DNA from: Streptomyces longispororuber
GTDB taxonomy: Bacteria > Actinomycetota > Actinomycetes > Streptomycetales > Streptomycetaceae
Length of the DNA: 34,079 bases
NCBI RefSeq assembly: GCF_024448165.1
Contig: NZ_JAMOLN010000109.1
Location: 1-34,079 of the forward strand
Direction: 5' to 3'
The notes beneath the pieces are model-generated. The model made no database searches, was not told the DNA's origin, and was given only the letters and a program-made list of their open reading frames with translations. Of this stretch, positions 30,997 to 34,079 are shown in pieces; position 1 is the stretch's first letter; every line of letters begins with the position of its first letter. Both the position numbers and the translations under genes were made by a program.

Positions 30997-31992
30997 TCAC
31001 GCGCCCAGGTCGACCGGGATGCCCGTCCCCCGCTCCCGGGCCAGGTCGATCAGCATCCGGGCCACGGCGAGGTCCTGGAGGCCCACGCCCACCGAGTCGA
31101 ACAGGGTCAGATCGTCGGTGGCGGTGCGGCCGGGGGCCCGCCCGGTGAGGACGTCGCCGAGTTCGGTGCGGAAGTCGTCCTCGCCGAGGGCGCCCTCGGC
31201 GAGCGGGACGAGGACCTCGCCGGACTTGGTGCGTGCCGTGTCGTAGGCGTCGACGACGATCCGGCAGCGGACGACGGCCTCGGTGTCGAGTTCGCGGTGG
31301 TCGGGCCGGGGCGGCGCGCCGACCGCGTTGACGTGCTGGCCCGGGGCGAGCCAGGCGCCGCGGACGACGGGTTCGCGGGACGGGGTGAGGGTGCACAGCA
31401 CGTCGGCGGCCTCGGTGACGGCGCGCGGATCGTCCAGCACCTTCGCGGGGACGCCGAGTTCGGCGGTGATCCAGTTCGCCAGGGTGTGCGCGTGCTCCGG
31501 GGTGCGGCCCCACAGGACGACCTGGTCGTAGGGGCGGCCGGGGAGCAGGGCGCGGGCGTGGGCGCGGGCGAGGGGCCCGGTGCCGACGAGGCCGAGGGTC
31601 GTCGCGTCGGGGCGGGCCAGGGCGCGGGTGGCGACGGCGGTGGCGGCCGCGGTGCGCACCCGGGTGAGTTCGGCGCCGTCCAGCAGGGCGGCGCAGGCAC
31701 CGGTCTCCGCGTCGACCGCGAGGACCGCGGAGCGCTGGACGGGCAGTCCGGCGGCGCGGTTGCCCGGTAGGTCGGCGAGGAGCTTGACGGTGGCGAGGCG
31801 GTCCGGGGCGGAGGCCGCGGCCATCGCCACGAACGTTCCGTCACCGCCGGGGAGTTGCATCGCGGGCGGCACGGGCAGCACCGCCCGGCGCTGCGCGAGG
31901 TCGCGGTGGGCCCGGGCCACGGCCGCCTCCACCGCCTCGACCTGGTCGGCCAGCAGGGTGCGGATGGTGGAGCGGGTGAGGATCAGGGTCAT
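30997..31992 (-). CDS. Ornithine cyclodeaminase / mu-crystallin family protein
   Basis: This 331-aa protein has the family's N-terminal dimerisation part and an NAD(P)-binding Rossmann domain with GLVGTGPLARAHARALL. Other family marks are TVKLLADLPGNRAAGLPVQR, LLDGAELTRVRTAAATAVAT and VNAVGAPPRPDHRELD (the catalytic Asp region of ornithine cyclodeaminase). Members include ornithine cyclodeaminase, alanine dehydrogenase, ketimine reductase and enzymes making diamino acids; the exact reaction is not determined. ATG 31992 has GGGAG about 10 bases upstream. It follows the second ABC permease gene by 53 bases on the same strand, so it is probably the last gene of that transport operon and acts on what is imported. 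Confidence 0.9.
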   Translation of the reverse strand: MTLILTRSTIRTLLADQVEAVEAAVARAHRDLAQRRAVLPVPPAMQLPGGDGTFVAMAAASAPDRLATVKLLADLPGNRAAGLPVQRSAVLAVDAETGACAALLDGAELTRVRTAAATAVATRALARPDATTLGLVGTGPLARAHARALLPGRPYDQVVLWGRTPEHAHTLANWITAELGVPAKVLDDPRAVTEAADVLCTLTPSREPVVRGAWLAPGQHVNAVGAPPRPDHRELDTEAVVRCRIVVDAYDTARTKSGEVLVPLAEGALGEDDFRTELGDVLTGRAPGRTATDDLTLFDSVGVGLQDLAVARMLIDLARERGTGIPVDLGA

Positions 31993-32045
31993 CGTGCGGA
32001 TTCTCCCGGGTGAGGACGGGTGCGGGTGCGGGGCGCGCGGGCGGG

Positions 32046-32969
32046 TCAGCTGCCGCGTACGAACGGGGTGGTGAGCCCGGCCGGGGCGCGGCTGCGGCCC
32101 ACGAGTCCGCTCACCGCGAGGAGCGCGAACACGTAGGGCAGCGTGGTCAGGAGCGGTGCCGACAGGTGCAGGCCGAGGGCGGGCGCGGCGAACTGGAGGG
32201 ACTGGGCGAGGCCGAAGACGAGGCAGGCGAGCAGCGTCGGCCAGGCGCGCCAGCGGCCCGCGATCACGGCGACGACGGCGAGATAGCCGATGCCCCCGGT
32301 GATGTTGTCGCTGAAGGCGTGCACGTCGGCGAGGGCGAGCTGGGCGCCCGCGAGGGCGGACGTGGCGCCGGTGAGCAGCACGGTCGCGTACCGGATCGTC
32401 CGCACGGGCAGGCCGCAGCGGTCGGCGGTGACGGCGTCCTCGCCGACGGCGTCGACGGCGAGTCCCCAGGTCGTGCGGCGGCTCAGCGCCACGGCGAGCA
32501 CGGCGGTGACCGCGAGGGCCGCGTAGCCGAGCAGGGTCAGCTCGAACAGGGCCGGGCCGAGGACGGGGATGCGGTGCAGGAGGGGTACGGGCAGCGGGTC
32601 AAAGCCGGGCAGCGCGTCCTGCGAGCCGTCGCCGAACAGCAGGCGGGAGCCGTAGGTCGTCGCGCCGAGGGCGAGGGCGTTGGCGGTGATGCCGGTGACG
32701 ATCTGGTCGGCGCGCAGGGTGACGCTGAGCAGGGCCTGCAGGGCTGCGAAGAGCAGACCGGCGGTGAGCGCGGTCAGCACGCCGACGGCCGCGCTGCCGG
32801 AGGCGTGAGCACCGGCAGCGCCGGCGAACGCGCCGGTGAGCATCATGCCTTCGACGGACAGGTTCAGGACTCCGGCACGTTCACTGAGGAGTTCCCCGGA
32901 GGAGGCGAGCAGCAGCGGCAGGGCCATCCGTACGCCGCCGGCGGTGAGTTCGTCGAGGACGGCGCTCAT
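32046..32969 (-). CDS. ABC transporter permease, BmpA/nucleoside-type (YufQ/NupQ-like)
   Basis: This 307-aa permease belongs to the branched-chain-like class used by BmpA-dependent nucleoside importers. Marks are LSERAGVLNLSVEGMMLTGA, ADQIVTGITANALALGATTY, and DAVGEDAVTADRCGLPVRTI near the middle, with about eight to ten spans. ATG 32969 overlaps the stop of the upstream permease (ATGA), so the pair is co-translated and forms the heterodimer. The downstream ornithine-cyclodeaminase-like gene is the only metabolic hint to substrate. Nucleosides or a related nitrogenous compound are likely, by family only. Confidence 0.92.
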   Translation of the reverse strand: MSAVLDELTAGGVRMALPLLLASSGELLSERAGVLNLSVEGMMLTGAFAGAAGAHASGSAAVGVLTALTAGLLFAALQALLSVTLRADQIVTGITANALALGATTYGSRLLFGDGSQDALPGFDPLPVPLLHRIPVLGPALFELTLLGYAALAVTAVLAVALSRRTTWGLAVDAVGEDAVTADRCGLPVRTIRYATVLLTGATSALAGAQLALADVHAFSDNITGGIGYLAVVAVIAGRWRAWPTLLACLVFGLAQSLQFAAPALGLHLSAPLLTTLPYVFALLAVSGLVGRSRAPAGLTTPFVRGS

Positions 32970-34079
32970 GACGTGCTCCCGGTACGGCGGTGGGTGACGA
33001 GCAGGGCGGCGGCGATGACCAGGACGAGCACGCTCTGCACGATCTGGACGGTCGACGCCGGTACCTGGGCGGCGAGTTGGAGGTTGATGCCGCCGCTGGT
33101 GAGGAAGCCGAAGAGGAGGCTCGCGGCGACGACGGCGGTCAGCGAGCCGCGGGCGAGCAGGCCGACGACGAGGCCCGAGAAGCCGTAACCGGAGGAGAAG
33201 TGTTCGGCGAGGACGTACGGGGCGGTGGCGACGAGACAGCCGCCCGCCACGCCCGCGAGTCCGCCGGCGAAGGCGAGGCCGCCGCCTTCCAGCCGGCCCA
33301 CGGGCAGCCCGAGGCGGGCCGCCGCGGCGGGCGAGTGCCCCACCGCGGTCAGTCGCAGGCCGACGGCCGTGTGCCGCAGGACGACGCCGGTCACCACGGC
33401 GAGGACGGCGGCGATGACGACGACGGCCGTCGCGGGTGACTCCGGGCCACCGATCAGGGGCAGTTGGGCCCCGGCGGGCAGCGGTGCGGACTGCGGCAGC
33501 GTCTCCGACGAGGTGACGGGCTGCCGCAGCAGCGCCTCCTCGTGCACGGCGACGGCGACCATCCCGATGCCGACGAAGTTCAGCAGCAGCGTGGTGATCA
33601 CCTCGCTGGTGCCGCGCCGGACCTTGAGCCACGCGGCGATGCCCGCCCAGGCGGCCCCGGCGAGGAACCCCGCGGCGAGGATCACCGGCACCCCGAGGAC
33701 GCCCGGCGTTCCGGCGGGCAGGGCGAGGCCGGTGGCCGCGGCGGCGGTACCGCCCGCGCACAACTGGCCCTCGCCGCCGACGTTCACGAGTCCGGCGCGG
33801 TGGGCCACGGTGAAGCCGATGGCGATGAGGGCGAGCACGGCGGCCGAGTCGAGGGAGCTGCCGATGGCGTACGGCGAGCCGAACATCCCCTCCCGGAGGG
33901 CGGCCCCGGCGACGGCCGGGTCGGCGCCCGCGCCCACGACGAGCAGCAGCCCGACGCCGACGGCGACGAGTCCGGCGAGCACGGCGACGGACACGGGGTG
34001 CCGGGTCAGGGCGTGGAGCCTGGCGGTGCGGCCCGGCTCAGGAGACGGAGCGGACGTGGGCGCCGGAGAGGGTGGCGGT
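32966..34079 (-). CDS. ABC transporter permease, BmpA/nucleoside-type (NupP-like), start off the window
   Basis: The first permease of the pair has the family text HRAGLVNVGGEGQLCAGGTA, TSEVITTLLLNFVGIGMVAV and AVGHSPAAAARLGLPVGRLE, with about nine spans. GTG 33994 gives 342 residues, but has no ribosome site. The frame remains open from there to the window edge, reading a Pro/Ser-rich tail ending RTARLHALTRHPVSVAVLAG. A cytoplasmic N-terminal tail of this kind is usual, so I treat the gene as incomplete on the right, with its start beyond 34079. It overlaps the end of a probable ATPase gene in another frame. Confidence 0.88.
   Translation of the reverse strand, partial: PPPSPAPTSAPSPEPGRTARLHALTRHPVSVAVLAGLVAVGVGLLLVVGAGADPAVAGAALREGMFGSPYAIGSSLDSAAVLALIAIGFTVAHRAGLVNVGGEGQLCAGGTAAAATGLALPAGTPGVLGVPVILAAGFLAGAAWAGIAAWLKVRRGTSEVITTLLLNFVGIGMVAVAVHEEALLRQPVTSSETLPQSAPLPAGAQLPLIGGPESPATAVVVIAAVLAVVTGVVLRHTAVGLRLTAVGHSPAAAARLGLPVGRLEGGGLAFAGGLAGVAGGCLVATAPYVLAEHFSSGYGFSGLVVGLLARGSLTAVVAASLLFGFLTSGGINLQLAAQVPASTVQIVQSVLVLVIAAALLVTHRRTGSTS
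34038..34079 (-). CDS. Possible C-terminal end of the ABC ATPase gene (partial)
   Basis: The last 42 bases contain, on the minus strand and in a frame different from the permease, 13 codons ending in TGA at 34038. An ATP-binding subunit normally precedes these two permeases, and a short overlap of its end with the permease start is common in such operons. Thirteen residues are too few to identify it, so this rests on context alone. Confidence 0.3.
   Translation of the reverse strand, partial: TATLSGAHVRSVS

Overview
The window is high-GC DNA with codon usage, gene spacing and gene content typical of Streptomyces. Evidence for the genus is the dense GC-rich coding with G/C at third positions, many GTG starts, a Tat-exported enzyme, a Streptomyces-type LacI/ABC/alpha-glucosidase sugar operon, and a gene resembling the Streptomyces telomere-associated protein Tap. 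The mix of sugar uptake, secreted glycanase, small regulators and orphan enzymes looks like an accessory or arm region. No tRNA, rRNA, CRISPR array, insertion sequence or riboswitch was recognised.

Left part (1-9.4 kb): a cytoplasmic GH13 enzyme, a flavodoxin-fold protein and a TetR regulator read rightward. Facing them is a leftward alpha-glucoside operon: lipoprotein binding protein, two MalF/MalG-type permeases, a second GH13 alpha-glucosidase, and a MalR-like LacI regulator. The same 10-mer, TTGCAAGATT, lies before the binding-protein gene and before lacI. No ATPase is encoded, so a shared MsiK-type ATPase is presumably used.

Middle part (9.4-17.7 kb): a two-gene leftward unit encodes a small unknown protein and the Tap-like protein, which has an HTH, a possible zinc knuckle and three motifs in the order of a family-B DNA polymerase palm. 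Then come an ArsR-SRPBCC fusion regulator coupled to a DHFR/RibD-fold reductase, a class 3 (Rhizobium etli-type) L-asparaginase, and a PHP/CehA-type metallohydrolase. The metallohydrolase carries a 13-histidine segment ahead of its Tat signal and is coupled to an unknown 173-aa protein. An MFS gene converges on that small gene with a 128-bp antisense overlap.

Right part (17.9-34 kb): a 995-aa secreted multidomain beta-helix protein is best read as a GH87 alpha-1,3-glucanase. A divergent TetR/quinone-oxidoreductase pair with a perfect 16-bp palindrome and a small membrane protein follow. Next is a GntR-controlled cluster of MFS transporter, Asp/Glu-racemase-fold enzyme fused to GAF, and a PuuE/cyclic-imidase-like CE4 hydrolase. 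After it lie a PPOX/F420-type protein, a 4-hydroxybenzoate-hydroxylase family flavoenzyme with altered substrate residues, a GNAT, a DUF1206 membrane protein, an ornithine-cyclodeaminase family protein, and the end of a BmpA-type (nucleoside-like) ABC operon that runs off the right edge.

A recurring theme is leaderless transcription. Seven genes have no Shine-Dalgarno sequence, but have a -10-like hexamer placed so that transcription would begin at the start codon (lacI, the small gene before tap, arsR, the second tetR, the PPOX gene, the pobA-like gene and the GNAT). The most novel-looking items are the polymerase-like motifs in the Tap-like protein, the histidine-rich region before a Tat signal, and the GntR cluster with a single-cysteine racemase-fold/GAF fusion.
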